This document shows, in pieces, positions 23,101 through 33,862 of a DNA stretch of 64,000 nucleotides. Position numbers and translations under genes: made by a program. The DNA lies in the NCBI GenBank assembly GCA_039583875.1, contig CM077157.1, positions 73,470,346-73,534,345 of the forward strand, written 5' to 3'. Under the pieces are notes generated by a model, which made no database searches, was not told the DNA's origin, and saw nothing but the letters and a program-made list of their open reading frames with translations. The DNA comes from Platanthera guangdongensis. Its lineage: Eukaryota > Streptophyta > Magnoliopsida > Asparagales > Orchidaceae. Position 1 is the stretch's first letter. Each line of letters starts with the position of its first letter.

Positions 23101-23312
23101 TGCTCTTTGAATAACCCCAAGATATCCTGAAAAACCTGGTCGGTTGTGCTGAAGGATTCCATGTCGATGTCGAAGCCAACATCAAACTTCATGGCGGTGA
23201 GAACAGCAACAGACACAACCATAGTTACCTGCAAAGATTCAACAAACAAAACGACCAAGTGCAGAAGTGTTTGGAGGGAAAGAAAGTTCTTGCAGAGAAA
23301 TCGAAAGCGCAA
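20157..23312 (-). pseudogene. SIRE1 extra ORF, putative plant transposon protein with RG-rich tail
   Basis: Frame 20433-23312 (959 codons), with a single TAA at 20433, then the same frame to 20157. The likely start is the Met at 23222, just after a splice-acceptor-like TTTGCAG, since the first 30 codons look like leader. A conserved N-terminal domain spans about residues 40-270 (LTPAILTEVFEL, then VVGKVLLAKHSAHDTISRYQ, then LNWGEVFFDLI) and resembles the putative plant transposon protein domain found in extra ORFs of plant elements. Then come a long Pro/Ser/Thr-rich part, an Ala/Val/Thr-rich part, a basic stretch and an Arg/Gly/Ser-rich tail (RGSQSRRGGYRGN) that may bind RNA. A shorter relative is at 50242-52600. 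Function unknown; no transmembrane segment that would make it an envelope. Confidence 0.75.
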
Positions 23313-23718
23313 AGGAGAACGACGGCGAAAAATGAATTTTATATTAGGGTTCGACGCAGAAAAGGAAAGATCGTTGAACTCAGTTTGACGATCGAGGCTT
23401 CTAAAGGAATCTGAAGAGTCTTCAACATCGTCGATCTCCGTTCGACGATATTGGAGAGCGTCGAGCTCTGTTCGACGATCGTTCAGAGAACAAAATCGTC
23501 GAGCGTTGTTCGACGATCGTTGACCGGAAGAGATAGTTCATACTATCTGAGAAACGCTGAACTCAGGTCGACGATTTCAGAAATCGTGGATCTCCGTTCG
23601 ACGATCTGGGGGAAAATCGTCGAGCGCAGTTCAGAGATCAGAAAAACTCTAGACACTAAGAAAAATCAAGATCTTTGCCTAGTCTTGGTCAATTCTTAAG
23701 CTTTTAAGATCTTGGATA
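23313..23718 (-). promoter_or_regulatory. leader of the SIRE1 extra ORF with hairpin-motif units
   Basis: Between the end of pol (23719) and the extra ORF there are at least eight TCGTCGA or TCGACGA words (about 23370-23640), the same units as in the LTR. I see no clear TATA box. The position suggests a leader or internal promoter of the extra ORF (inference). Confidence 0.45.
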
Positions 23719-26700
23719 TTATTTAAGACTTCCTCCATCTAACATTCCTAACTGATTTAGGAAGAAGGTGTGTTTCTTTTCATCCAAGGGCTTAGTGAAA
23801 ATATCTCCCCTTTGTAAATCAGTTAGGATATATTGTAGTTCAATTTTGTTCTTTTCAACATTATCCCTTAAGAAATGATACCTAATCTCTATGTGTTTTG
23901 TCCTACTATGGAGGACTGGATTTTGAGCTATAGAAATAGCACTGGTGTTATCACAAAAGATTTTAGACTTCTCTAAGTTGTAGCCATAGTCTAGGAGTTG
24001 GTTTTGAATCCACAAGATTTGTGAACAACAACTGCCTGCAGCTATATATTCAGCTTCAGCAGTTGAAGTTGACACAGAAGTTTGTTTCTTACAAAACCAA
24101 GAGACAAGTCTGTCACCAAGGAACTGACAAGTTCCACTGGTGCTTTTCCTGTCAATTCTGCATCCAGCATAATCAGCATCAAAAAATCCAGTTAAATCAA
24201 ATGCTGAATCTTTTGGATACCAGAGACCTAGATTTGGACAACTTTTAACATACCTGAGAATCCTCTTTACTAATGTTAGGTGTGACTCTCTAGGGCTTAC
24301 TTGGAACCTAGCACATATACATGTAGCAAACATTATATCTGGTCTACTAGCTGTAAGGTACAGTAAAGAGCCAATCATTACTCTATATGTTGTCTGATCA
24401 ACATGTTTCCCATGTTCATCAGCATCCAATACAGCATTAGTAGGCATGGGTGTTTTCATACAAGATGCTTCAGACATGCCAAATTTCTTAACCAATTCAT
24501 TTGCATACTTGGTTTGAGAAATAAAGATGCCTTCAGCATGCTGTTTGACTTGCAATCCTAGGAAGAAGGATAGCTCACCCATGCTACTCATTTCAAATTT
24601 AGAATGCATTAGGTTGGAATGAAAAGAGTTTGGTCTACTCTACCCCTTATAAATCCATTTTCCAAAAGAAAGCATGCTAGGGTCTCATACCATGCTCTAG
24701 GAGCTTGCTTGAGACCATATAATGCTTTGTTCAATCTAAAAACATAATCAGGATAAGTTGGAGAGATAAAACCTGGAGGTTGTCTGACATATACTTCCTC
24801 TTTGATGTCTCCATTTAGAAATGCACTTTTGACATCCATCTGATATATCTTGAAGCCTTTATGTGCTGCATAAGCTAAAAATATTCTGATGGCTTCCAAT
24901 CTTGCAACCGGTGCAAAGGTCTGGTCGTAGTCTATTCCTTCTTCTTGAGAATATCCCTGAGCAACTAGCCTTGCCTTGTTCCTTACAATTACTCCTTGAT
25001 CATCCAGTTTGTTTCTGAATACCCACTTTGTTCCAATAATGGAATGATCCTTAGGCTTTGGCACTAGTTCCCATACTTTGTTCCTTTCAAATTGATGCAA
25101 CTCCTCTTGCATTGCAATGATCCAGTGTGGATCTTGCTCTGCATCTTGAATGGACTGAGGTTCAATTTGAGATAGGAAGCAGGTGTGCAACAGGTTTTGG
25201 TTGACCTGATTTCTGGTTTGCACACCAGCTGAGATGTCTCCAATTATTTGGGAAATTGGATGGTCTCTTGATGTTACTAAATCAACAGGGGGTGTTGATT
25301 GTTCACCAACCTGTATTGTTGTTTCCTCTTGTGGTACAACAACTGGCTCTTCAAGTTGTTCTTCAATATGTTGAGCACTTTCTTCATCTTCACTGCTTTC
25401 ATCCCTTTGGGTAACCTGTAACTTGTTCAAGTCTTCAACAAGAGAATGTTCCTGCAAAGGTTCTATGGTAGAAGGGATCTTCTCCTTGAAAGACATGTTA
25501 GATTCATCAAATGATATATGAACAGATTCCTTAATTTTTAAAGATGATTTATTATAGACCCTATAAGCCTTGCTGATCATAGAGTATTCCAGAAACACTC
25601 CTTCATCAGCTTTAGCTTGAAATTTTGCTAAGTATTTCTTGTCATTATTATGTATGTAGCAAATACAACCAAAAACTCTAAAATAATAAACTTTAGGTTT
25701 CTTCCCTTTGAGTAATTCATAGGGAGTCTTTCCCTTTAGTTTATGTATCAGACTTCTATTCAGCACATAGTTGGAGGTGTTCACTGCCTCTGCCCAAAAG
25801 GATAGAGGTAGATGAGCATCTGACAACAATGTAGTGGCATATTCAATAAGGGTTCTATTTTTCCTTTCAGCTACCCCATTTTGTTGAGGAGTTCTAGGAG
25901 CTGAGAAAGTATGCCTGATCCCTTCACTCTGACAGAACTCTTGCATAAGAAGAGAATCAAACTCTGTCCCATGATCACTTCTAATCAGGGCAATGTGAGT
26001 ATTGAACTCAATCTGTATACATTTGATAAACTCTGTCAGACACTTAAAGTTATCAGACTTCTTCCTTAGAAAGAACACCCAAGTGAATCTAGAGAAGTCA
26101 TCTACAACTACTAAAGTATAAGATTTCCCTCCTAGCTTTGTACTGTAATGGGTCCAAAATGATCCATGTGTAACAGATACAATATCCTAGGTGAATCACT
26201 CTTATTAAGTGACTTAAAGCTGTTTTTAGTTTGCTTGCCTAATTGACAAGCCCTGCAGAGTCCTTCCTTCTTATAGGGGCCAGAAGGTAGTCCTCTAACA
26301 AGGTTGTTCTTGGATAGCCTAGCAATAGTTCTAAGGTTTAGGTGTCCTAGTCTCTTATGCCATAAGATATTTGGTCTACAGACAGAATTAAACAGGCAAA
26401 TATCTACATCAGTTGAAAGAAAATCTACTAGATAGATGTTACCTTTCCTTTTACCTGTCAACACAGTTGTGTTGTCCTCTGACTTGATTTTGCGTAATGC
26501 TTTGCTGAAGGTCACCTGGTGGCCTTCATCACACAGCTGACTGATGCTTATTAAGTTGTGCTTCAGTCCTTCCACATAAGCTACCTTCTTGAATGTTACT
26601 GATCCAATTTGGACTGCACCATATCCTTTAGTCTGTCCAAAGTTTGAATCTCCAAAGATAACTTTGGGTCCAAGCTTGGCTCTAAAGGAAGTGAGGTTGT

Positions 26701-26791
26701 CCTTGTTCCCTGTCATGTGCTTAGAGCACCCACTATCCAAGTACCATTGCTGGTTAGATGTTGGATAGGTCTTCACCTGCACATAAGACAA
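23719..26791 (-). pseudogene. pol: SIRE1 pol: protease, integrase, reverse transcriptase, RNase H
   Basis: Protease at the start (WYLDSGCSKHMTG), then the HHCC region (WHKRLGHLN, CRACQLGKQ), in frame 26132-26791. A frameshift near 26135 leads into 24609-26078: integrase core (RSDHGTEF, then [12 protein letters not shown]) and copia reverse transcriptase ([11 protein letters not shown], then [12 protein letters not shown], then [17 protein letters not shown]). At 24609-24611 a deletion with frame change removes the segment that normally holds YVDD. Frame 23719-24609 continues with LSFFLGLQVKQ and copia RNase H (STAEAEYIAAG, DNTSAISIAQNP, RTKHIEIRYHFLRD). Without YVDD the enzyme cannot be active. 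Confidence 0.9.
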
Positions 26792-26792
26792 T

Positions 26793-28850
26793 TCATTTGT
26801 TTTTGACCCAGTTTACCTTAGGCCTAGGTTGATAACCTTTAAATTCTGAAATAAAAGACATCCCAGGTTGACTCTTATATCCTTCAGGATGATATCTCCT
26901 TGGAGATATAATCCATTCAGTATAAGGGTTAAAGATTTGGGATGAAGGACCCTTAGGATTGAATTTTGATTTGCCCTTGAAAAAATTTCCAGAGCTCTGA
27001 CCTCTGTTCGACGATCTTGGAGCTGCGTTCGACGATCTTGGGTCAGATCGCCGAGCTCCGTTCGACGGTCGACTATGGCTGAGTTCAGGTACTTGAGATC
27101 GTCGACCTGCGTTCGACGATTTTGCCTGAGATCGTCGATCTGCGTTCGGCGATCGTCGATCTCCATTTGGCGATCGTCGACCTCCGTTCGACGATTTCTG
27201 CTGGGACTTAGTTTTCTGGGGCAGATCAGAATTTTTCCTAGCTACCTCTACAACTCCCTTTCCTTTGTCAGAAATGAATTTGATTGGAGTTGTTAGAACT
27301 ATGGGTTGGCTGGATGAAGCACCCAAGCCCAGTGTACTATTAAATCTGGAGTTCACTGTGCTTGTGATGTCCATCAGCTTGATGCTTCTCCCATTAAGGG
27401 ATTCTTCAAGCTTCTTGACCTCAGACAGCTCACTTTTTAGTGAAGCTATCTGCTCCCTACAACACTCCAACTCCTGAAAGAGTTTGAGGTTTTCTGACTT
27501 TAAAGTATTATGTTCAGATAGATGATTTCTGAGAGAGATAATTTCTTTCTCAGATTTTAGCAGATCTAAACACAATGCTTTAAATTCAAATTTAAAGTCC
27601 TCTGAATAAAAATCAAAAGAACTGATTACCTGATCTTCTTCAGGTTGAGTCTCTGAGTCTGACTCTGACTCCTCTTCTTCTGAATTATGTTGTGAGACAT
27701 TGATTGCCATTATGCAGAACTCTTTCTCTTCTGCATCATCCTCATCATCACTGGAGCTGGATGAGGCTTCTGACTCCTCTTCAGTCTCACTCCAGGATTC
27801 AGCAACAAACCCCTTTCTTGTATGTTTGTTTTTGCTTGATGAGGGTTTGCCATTGCCATTCCTCTTGGATTCTTTCTCCTTTCTTCTTTCTTTCTTGTCC
27901 CTTCTATCCTTGTTTTTTATTTTCTGGACAGTCAGGAACTATGTGCCCTAGTTTCCTGCAACCAAAGCAAACAATGTCTTTATTATTATTAATGGACTTG
28001 TCATACCTTGGCTTATCATGCTCCTTGTATGATCTCCTTCTGAAGTCCTTTCTGGCCATCTTGTAAAATATTTTGGCCAACAGACTGAGCAGTTCATCAT
28101 TGCCTGTGACTTTGTCTTCAGGCAGATCTTCAGTTGCCTTAAAGGCTATGGTCTTCTCTTTTCTTGTGGCTGGTGAGGCAGCCTTCTGTTCTTCTTCTCT
28201 ATTTTTGGTAAGTAGCTCTAAGATTTGAGCTTACCCAATAGAGCTTCAGTGGTGATCTCATTCAGACTTCTGCCATCCTTGATTGGCCAGATTCTTGAAT
28301 CCCAAGTGCTAAGGAAGCACATTAGAATTTTGTCATTGAGTTCAGTTAGTGAGATCTCTTTATCCAATGTCCTGAGTTCACTGACAATTAGACTAAGCCT
28401 GTTGTACATATCTCCCACTGACTCAGTTTCTCCCTTCTTGAAATTCTCATATTGAGATATGAGGTGGGATCTCCTATCCTTTCTCTCATCAGCTGACCCT
28501 GAGACTATTTTAGAGAGTTTGTCCCAAATTTCCTTTGCTGAATTGCATTCAGCCACCTTTTGAAATATGTCATCAGACATTGTCTGGGCTAAGATGTTCA
28601 TAGCCTTGGCATCAGCTACCTTCCATCTCTTGATGTCAGCATCTGTTCCTGATGGAGGTGGAACATCATTTGTACTTGAGTTCTCTAGAGGTCTTGGACA
28701 TACTGTCAAAACAGAGTTAAAAATATCTTCGTCAATAGAGTTCATGTACAATCTGATCCTTGCTTTCCAAAGTGCAAACTTGGATAGATTGCACACTGGA
28801 GGTCTGGTGCTAGCATAATCTTTATTTTGGGTCATGATTTGTGAAAACAA
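26793..28850 (-). pseudogene. gag: SIRE1 gag with zinc knuckle and Arg/Ser-rich linker
   Basis: Frame 28218-28850 is the copia capsid part (NLSKFALWKARIRLYMNS, then AKEIWDKL). After frameshifts come a knuckle CFGCRKLGHIVPDC at 27928-27969 and a third frame, 26793-27710, with an acidic start, a coiled coil (SLRNHLSEHNTLKSENLKLF) and a linker rich in Arg, Ser and Asn (DRRSPNADRRSQ). At DNA level the linker (26995-27200) is an array of TCGTCGA-N7-TCGACGA units. It ends WVKNK just before the protease. The first ATG is probably that of MTQNKDYAST a few codons in, shared with SIRE2. Confidence 0.85.
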
Positions 28851-28950
28851 AATCTAATAATAAACTACAAAAGAAAATAGATCTAACTAGGGATCTTTTG
28901 GGTTCAGGTGTTAGCCTGTGCAACCACCAAGGTGTGGTATGTTTAACCAA

Positions 28951-28966
28951 CCTCCCTCTGATACCA
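28951..28966 (-). other. SIRE1 primer binding site, initiator tRNA-Met
   Basis: The minus strand reads TGGTATCAGAGGGAGG, two bases inside the 5' LTR end. Its first eleven bases match the common initiator-Met primer site. Confidence 0.85.
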
Positions 28967-28968
28967 AT

Positions 28969-30467
28969 TGAAAGTGCAGCTAGATCTGATATACTCTAGA
29001 AGGGGGTGAATAGAGTATATGGTGCTTTAAAACTTTTTACAACAATTGTTGTAATCTGAGTGAGCAGGGAACCAGTAATAAATCTAATCACAGAACTAAA
29101 CTAATCAAAATCTAATCACAGAATAATCACAGCCAAAAATAAAATAAAGACAAGCAAAACCAGATGACACAAGGAAATATAGTGGTTCCCCTAAACTTGG
29201 GTACATCCACTCTTCTACCACCCTAGGTAGGAATCCACTGTAGGATGAGTTGATCAGGTGTCCTGGGCACCAATGAGCTTTTGATAAGGTGCTCAAAAAC
29301 CAAATCAGATTTTTTGATCAGGTATCTTGCCACCAATGAGCTTTTGACAAGGTGCTCAAAAACCAAACTCAAACTTTTGAAGGGAGTTTGATAAACCCTT
29401 TACAGAGATGGGGGTGAGAGAGTGATGGAAGTCTTCTCTTTCTAAAATAGCTGAGAAGACTATGTGGATTGATGGTGTCAAAGCTCCCCCTGAGTCCTTG
29501 AGATCTTCAGGAAAAGAAGCTTTGCTGTAGGGTGATAGGCCTTCAAAAGTTGAGCTCCAGCAAAAGATGAATTCAGCAATAACTGAAATGTTGGATGTAT
29601 GGAGTCTTGAAATATGTTGGCCTTGAACACTTGAGACAAGAGAGATCTGAGGAAGTTTGATCTCCTTGGATGTGTGTTCTTCAGAATTCTTTGAGACAGA
29701 ATATTTTTGTTCTTGTTCTGAAGATTACTGATGTCTGTCTGTGTGTGTCTGTGTATATGTCTGAGAGATTTTAAAAATTCTTCTCTTTTATTCTCTGATA
29801 CTGAATGAAAAAATATTCTCTGTCAAGAATAGCCGTTGGCCTGCATTAATTGCATCCTTAATTGCAAAATGTCTTCTGGAGGAAAGTCCACAGAAATATT
29901 CCTTGAAAATCCCTTGAAACTTGGTCCAGAGATAAATGAAAACGGCTAGGAAATCTTCTGAATTAATTGCAGAATAACTCCTTAACTGATTTGAATTTGA
30001 ATCTAGAAACATCCTTGAAGTTATCTGAAAACGTCGAACTGAGCTCAGCGATATGGATATATACAGCAGCAGAACATCGTCGATCTGAGCTCAAGGATCG
30101 TCGAACTGAGCTCAGAGATAGAGATCCAAAGCTGAGTCAAGATCGTCAAACTGAGCTCACCGATCGTCGAATGGAGTTCGATGATATGAAGAAGTTGAGC
30201 TCAGCGATCGTCGAATGGAGTTCGACGATCTGTCGAAGTTGAGCTAGACGATCGTCGATCGGTGTTCGACAAATCGTCGTGCTGTGCTCGATGATATGAC
30301 TTGGTCTCAAACTGAAAAAGTCTTGGTCTTGAGGGCAGCTTCTAAACTTAGACTTCTAACCCTTAGACTCAATTCTAATTGACCTTTTGAGCTATACAGG
30401 AGGTCAAACATTTGTTTCCTAGAGATATAGTGATCCTGACCCAAATTAGTAATAGGGTGTTCCAACA
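28969..30467 (-). repeat. SIRE1 5' LTR, 1499 bp
   Basis: Matches the 3' LTR at 18472-19992 closely over its whole length; the hairpin-motif array is at 30030-30300. Near its inner end ATACTCTA...TAGAGTAT forms an inverted repeat around a G run. Confidence 0.92.
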
Positions 30468-30968
30468 CTGTTTCCTGTTTTCCTCTCGAAGAAGAACAGA
30501 GCTGACTGCCTCGGGGCCAACTCCTAAGTACAAGAAAAGCATCTCCCCAGGCCGGGGACTCTGGAGTAGAGGTGTTGAAGTCAACTGCTTCTTCAACTAC
30601 TCAAAGGCCTGAGAACACTCTTCAGTCTATTCAAACTTGGACGCTCCTCGAAGAGTTTTAAAGAAAGGAGCACTCCTGTCTCCAACCTGAGAGAGGAACC
30701 TTACAAGGCCTGCTAACCTCCCCCCTAACTGTTGAACTTCCTTAGGCAAACGGGGGGTAGGCATATCAAGAATAGCTTTTACTTTGTCTGGATTGGGGGC
30801 AAGTCCCTCTCGAGTAAGGAGATGACCAAAGAACTTCCCCTTACTCGCCCCAAAGGTGCACTTAAACGGGTTGAGCTTCATTTTATATCTACGCAGAGTA
30901 GCCAACGTCTTTGCTAAATCTTGCAAGTGCAGCGAAAAAGACTTACTCTTAATCAAGAGGTCGTCAAC
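30468..30968 (-). pseudogene. pol: Tat pol, middle part: end of reverse transcriptase and start of RNase H
   Basis: Frame 30627-30956 begins inside the active site, VDDLLIK at 30948-30968, and continues with HLQDLAKTLATLRRYKMKLNP and FFGHLLTREGLAPNPDK, the usual Ty3/gypsy thumb region. A damaged stretch then leads to the RNase H start (30468-30596, PRPGEMLFLYLGVG). The other half of the reverse transcriptase lies at 39182-39640, beyond the non-autonomous element; the RNase H continues at 18471 beyond SIRE1. Confidence 0.88.
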
Positions 30969-33848
30969 TGATAGAGGTTAAATCTCCAAAAATATTTTGC
31001 GAAGCACGGCGCACCGGGCGGTTTTATTTAAGTAGAGCGGAAGTGGTTTTTTATTTAGAAAACGGGGCGCGCGTATTTTTTTATTTTGGATATAAAAAAG
31101 TGTGATCGAGTTTTAACGAAAGGAGGCAAGTGCACCTATCGTGAGTAGTAAATGATATTCCGGGTGAAATATCGAGGTCGTATTGTTCTCGGGGTCGGTT
31201 CGATTATTTCTACTCTTCCCTGTAGGGGACTATTATTTTACCGATAATTAACTTGTCGGGTTATTATATATAATAAAAATACAGAAAATGGCAGAAAGAA
31301 AATGAAAGCAAAAAACGAAAGCAATAAGGTGGTGCCGATGAAGAGCTTAGCTCGATGGCACCGAAAAAACAATTGAACTAAAATAATCTTTAAATAAAAA
31401 GAGATCCTAAATTTCTAATTAATTAAGGCGGAGACTTGGCCGTGGAGGTTCCACTAAAATGAGCTCACCTATCTCTAGGACTATCGCTCACCTGAACGCT
31501 AAGACTATTCGACCGAACGTTAGTCCGACGAAGGATTACTCTTAACACCCGCATTACGCTAAGAACCCCGCTATTGGGTGGGGAACCCAATCCGGTAGAG
31601 TTGGCGCGCCTCCTCTCTCGAGGGTTAGTGCGGAACTCTCTATGCCAAGGGGTGATCGGTCCATATGCACGGCCTCTCGGCTAGCTAGCATATGAACTAC
31701 GGAAATCGGGCCCACACATCGATATGTGGTCCTACGCGTCGTTAACCCCGCGCAAACCTTAAGTACTTTTAATTAATTAGAAAAATACGACCTTTAATTA
31801 TTTTAAGCTATTTTATCTGTCCCAATGCTCTTCGATACCGAGGGCTAAAAACGATTAGCCACTCATCGGAATGGGGACGGCTTGCGGGAAAAGTAGAAAA
31901 TAAAGCAGTAAATAAAGCGGTAAAAGAAAGCAGTAAATGAAAGCAGGAAAGGGAAGCAGAAAATTGCAAGTCCTACTCAAACGAGTAGGACTGAAGAAAG
32001 CTGTAAATTGCGAGTCCCGGCGCAAGTGCGTGGGCGGGAGAAATGAAAGCAGTAAAACACACACACGCAAGTCCTACTCAAATGAGTAAGAGAAAATAAA
32101 TGCGGGTCCTACTCAACCGAGTAGGACGAAATAAATGCAACACACACACACACTCTCGCGACATAAATGAAAACGCACGCACACTGCAGGAAAGTAAAAC
32201 ACACGCACACAACAGAAAATTAAACACACTCCACACACTCTACTGAATGAAATAAAAGCAATGCGCCATTTAACTCTTAACGAGTAGGCGGAAATAGATG
32301 CACAAGTACAAAAAATTAAGAAAAGCTCAGTTATCAAAAAATTAAAACGACTGCATTTCTACCGCTAGAATGCGGTAGAAATGCGTAAAAAGCTGAAATA
32401 AAAATAAACCGGGCAAAAAGGTTTGCAAATAAACGCAAAATGAAAATGCCCGAAAAATTAAAACGAATACATTTCTACCGCTAGAATGCGGTAGAAATGC
32501 ATAAAAAGAGAACGAAAAAATTAAAAGAGCAAAAAGTTTTTGAAATAAAAGCAGAAATGAAAATGCTTGAAAAATTAAAACGATTATGTTTTCATTCTTA
32601 TAATTTTATAGAAACGCCTAAAAAGTGGAAATAAGACTAAAAGAGAACGAAAAGTTTTACAGTCCTAAAGAGGCTAATTTAAAAGAAATTAAAAACCACT
32701 CTTATAACCGTTTTTATAGTCTTATAAGAATGAAAATAGAGAGTACAAAAAAGGAATCCTAAAACTAAACTAACCTAAGTAAACAGAACTTATGAAAACA
32801 TAAAAGTAAAACTCTAACCTCATACACACACACACGCATTTTAAAATAACGAAAATAAAGTTAAAACAAAGCATAAATAAGATTGCATAAAGAGGGGCTT
32901 AGATCCATTCCAACATAACATAAGGAGATAAAAATTTAACATTTCATTAAGCTGAAAAAAAGAGTTACAAAAGAACGAAAACAAAAACTAAGGAGAGGGG
33001 GAGAAATTTCCCTTACATAGCATTGGAATACATCTAGGCAGCACCTCCCTAAGGCAAAATGGTTCAAAAAGGGGAACAGGAACTCAAGCAGAACACTGGT
33101 ATTTATAAGGGAAAATTTACAAGTACACGCCCTCTGACACGGGCGTGTCAGGGGGCGTGTCGACACTATTCATGATGGTGGCCGGCGATGTGACTGGAAA
33201 TTTGACTTCGGGCTGGACACGTGTCGGTCACGCAGTGGTCACGCCCCAGGTCACGGGCGTGACTCTGGGCGTGTCAAAAAGGTGGATCTGGGCGCGGGCT
33301 GCGGCGAAAGTCGTCGCGCGGGTCTTGTCGGCCAGGTAGAGAGGTCACGCTCCAGGTCACGGGCGTGACTCTGGGCGTGTCGGTTGGTGTCGACACTCGA
33401 CAAACGTCGAGCGAAAAATGTCGAGTTGAAAATCATTGAGCGAGAAGAGGTGTCACGTCTTAAGTCACGGGCGTGACTCTAGGCGTGTCGAGGGGTCGAC
33501 GAACGTTGAGCTGAAAACGTCAAGTGGGTGGACACTGGTTGGGTCATGCCCCGTGTCGGGTGACACAGGCGTATGGCCGGGCGTGTCCATTAATTTCTTC
33601 AGAATTTTGTTGATTTCACGGGTTTTGAACTGTCACGCCCTGGTCACGGGGTGACCAATTTGTCACGGGCGTGTACTGCGCAATTTTGGCAGATTTTGGA
33701 TTTTTTCTAAAAAATAAAATACAATAAGTTAGTATAATATTTACAATAAAAGGGGCAATTTATTGAACAAAAACATGAAAACATGACGAAAAGAAATGAA
33801 AATGACTAAATTAATGTACACAAAAATGCATATATTTACAATTCATCA
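30969..33848 (-). repeat. 3' LTR of the non-autonomous element, 2880 bp
   Basis: Matches 36304-39181 end to end; I count seven differences in about the first 120 bases. It contains hairpins such as GCATTTCTACCGC...GCGGTAGAAATGC (32353-32384, again near 32470), several CCTACTC...GAGTAGG hairpins (31970-32125), CA microsatellites, and GACACGGGCGTGTC units at 33120-33680. Confidence 0.95.
32340..32640. repeat. tandem repeat of about 118 bp with hairpins, three copies
   Basis: Units starting AAAATTAAAACGA near 32338, 32455 and 32572. The first two hold a 13-base perfect inverted repeat around TAGAAT; the third is diverged. The equivalent block in the other LTR is at about 37670-37960. Confidence 0.8.
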
Positions 33849-33862
33849 AATACCCCCATACT
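33849..33862 (-). other. polypurine tract of the non-autonomous element
   Basis: The minus strand reads AAGTATGGGGGTATT directly before the 3' LTR, like the purine tract of Athila and related elements. Confidence 0.7.

Larger units (their letters stand above)
18472..30467 (-). mobile_element. SIRE1: SIRE/Maximus-type Ty1/copia element with sense extra ORF, 12.0 kb
   Basis: LTRs at 28969-30467 (5') and 18472-19992 (3'), TG...CA ends, initiator-Met primer site, gag, protease, integrase, reverse transcriptase, RNase H, extra ORF, polypurine tract. Flanked by TTGTT (18467-18471) and CTGTT (30468-30472), a target duplication with one mismatch; with one copy removed the Tat RNase H reading is continuous. 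Gag-pol is broken by frameshifts and the reverse transcriptase has lost its YVDD segment. Confidence 0.92.

Noticed and set aside
20433..23312. Possible single-copy host gene because of its length
   Set aside because: It lies inside a copia element between pol and the 3' LTR with a relative at the same place in SIRE3.
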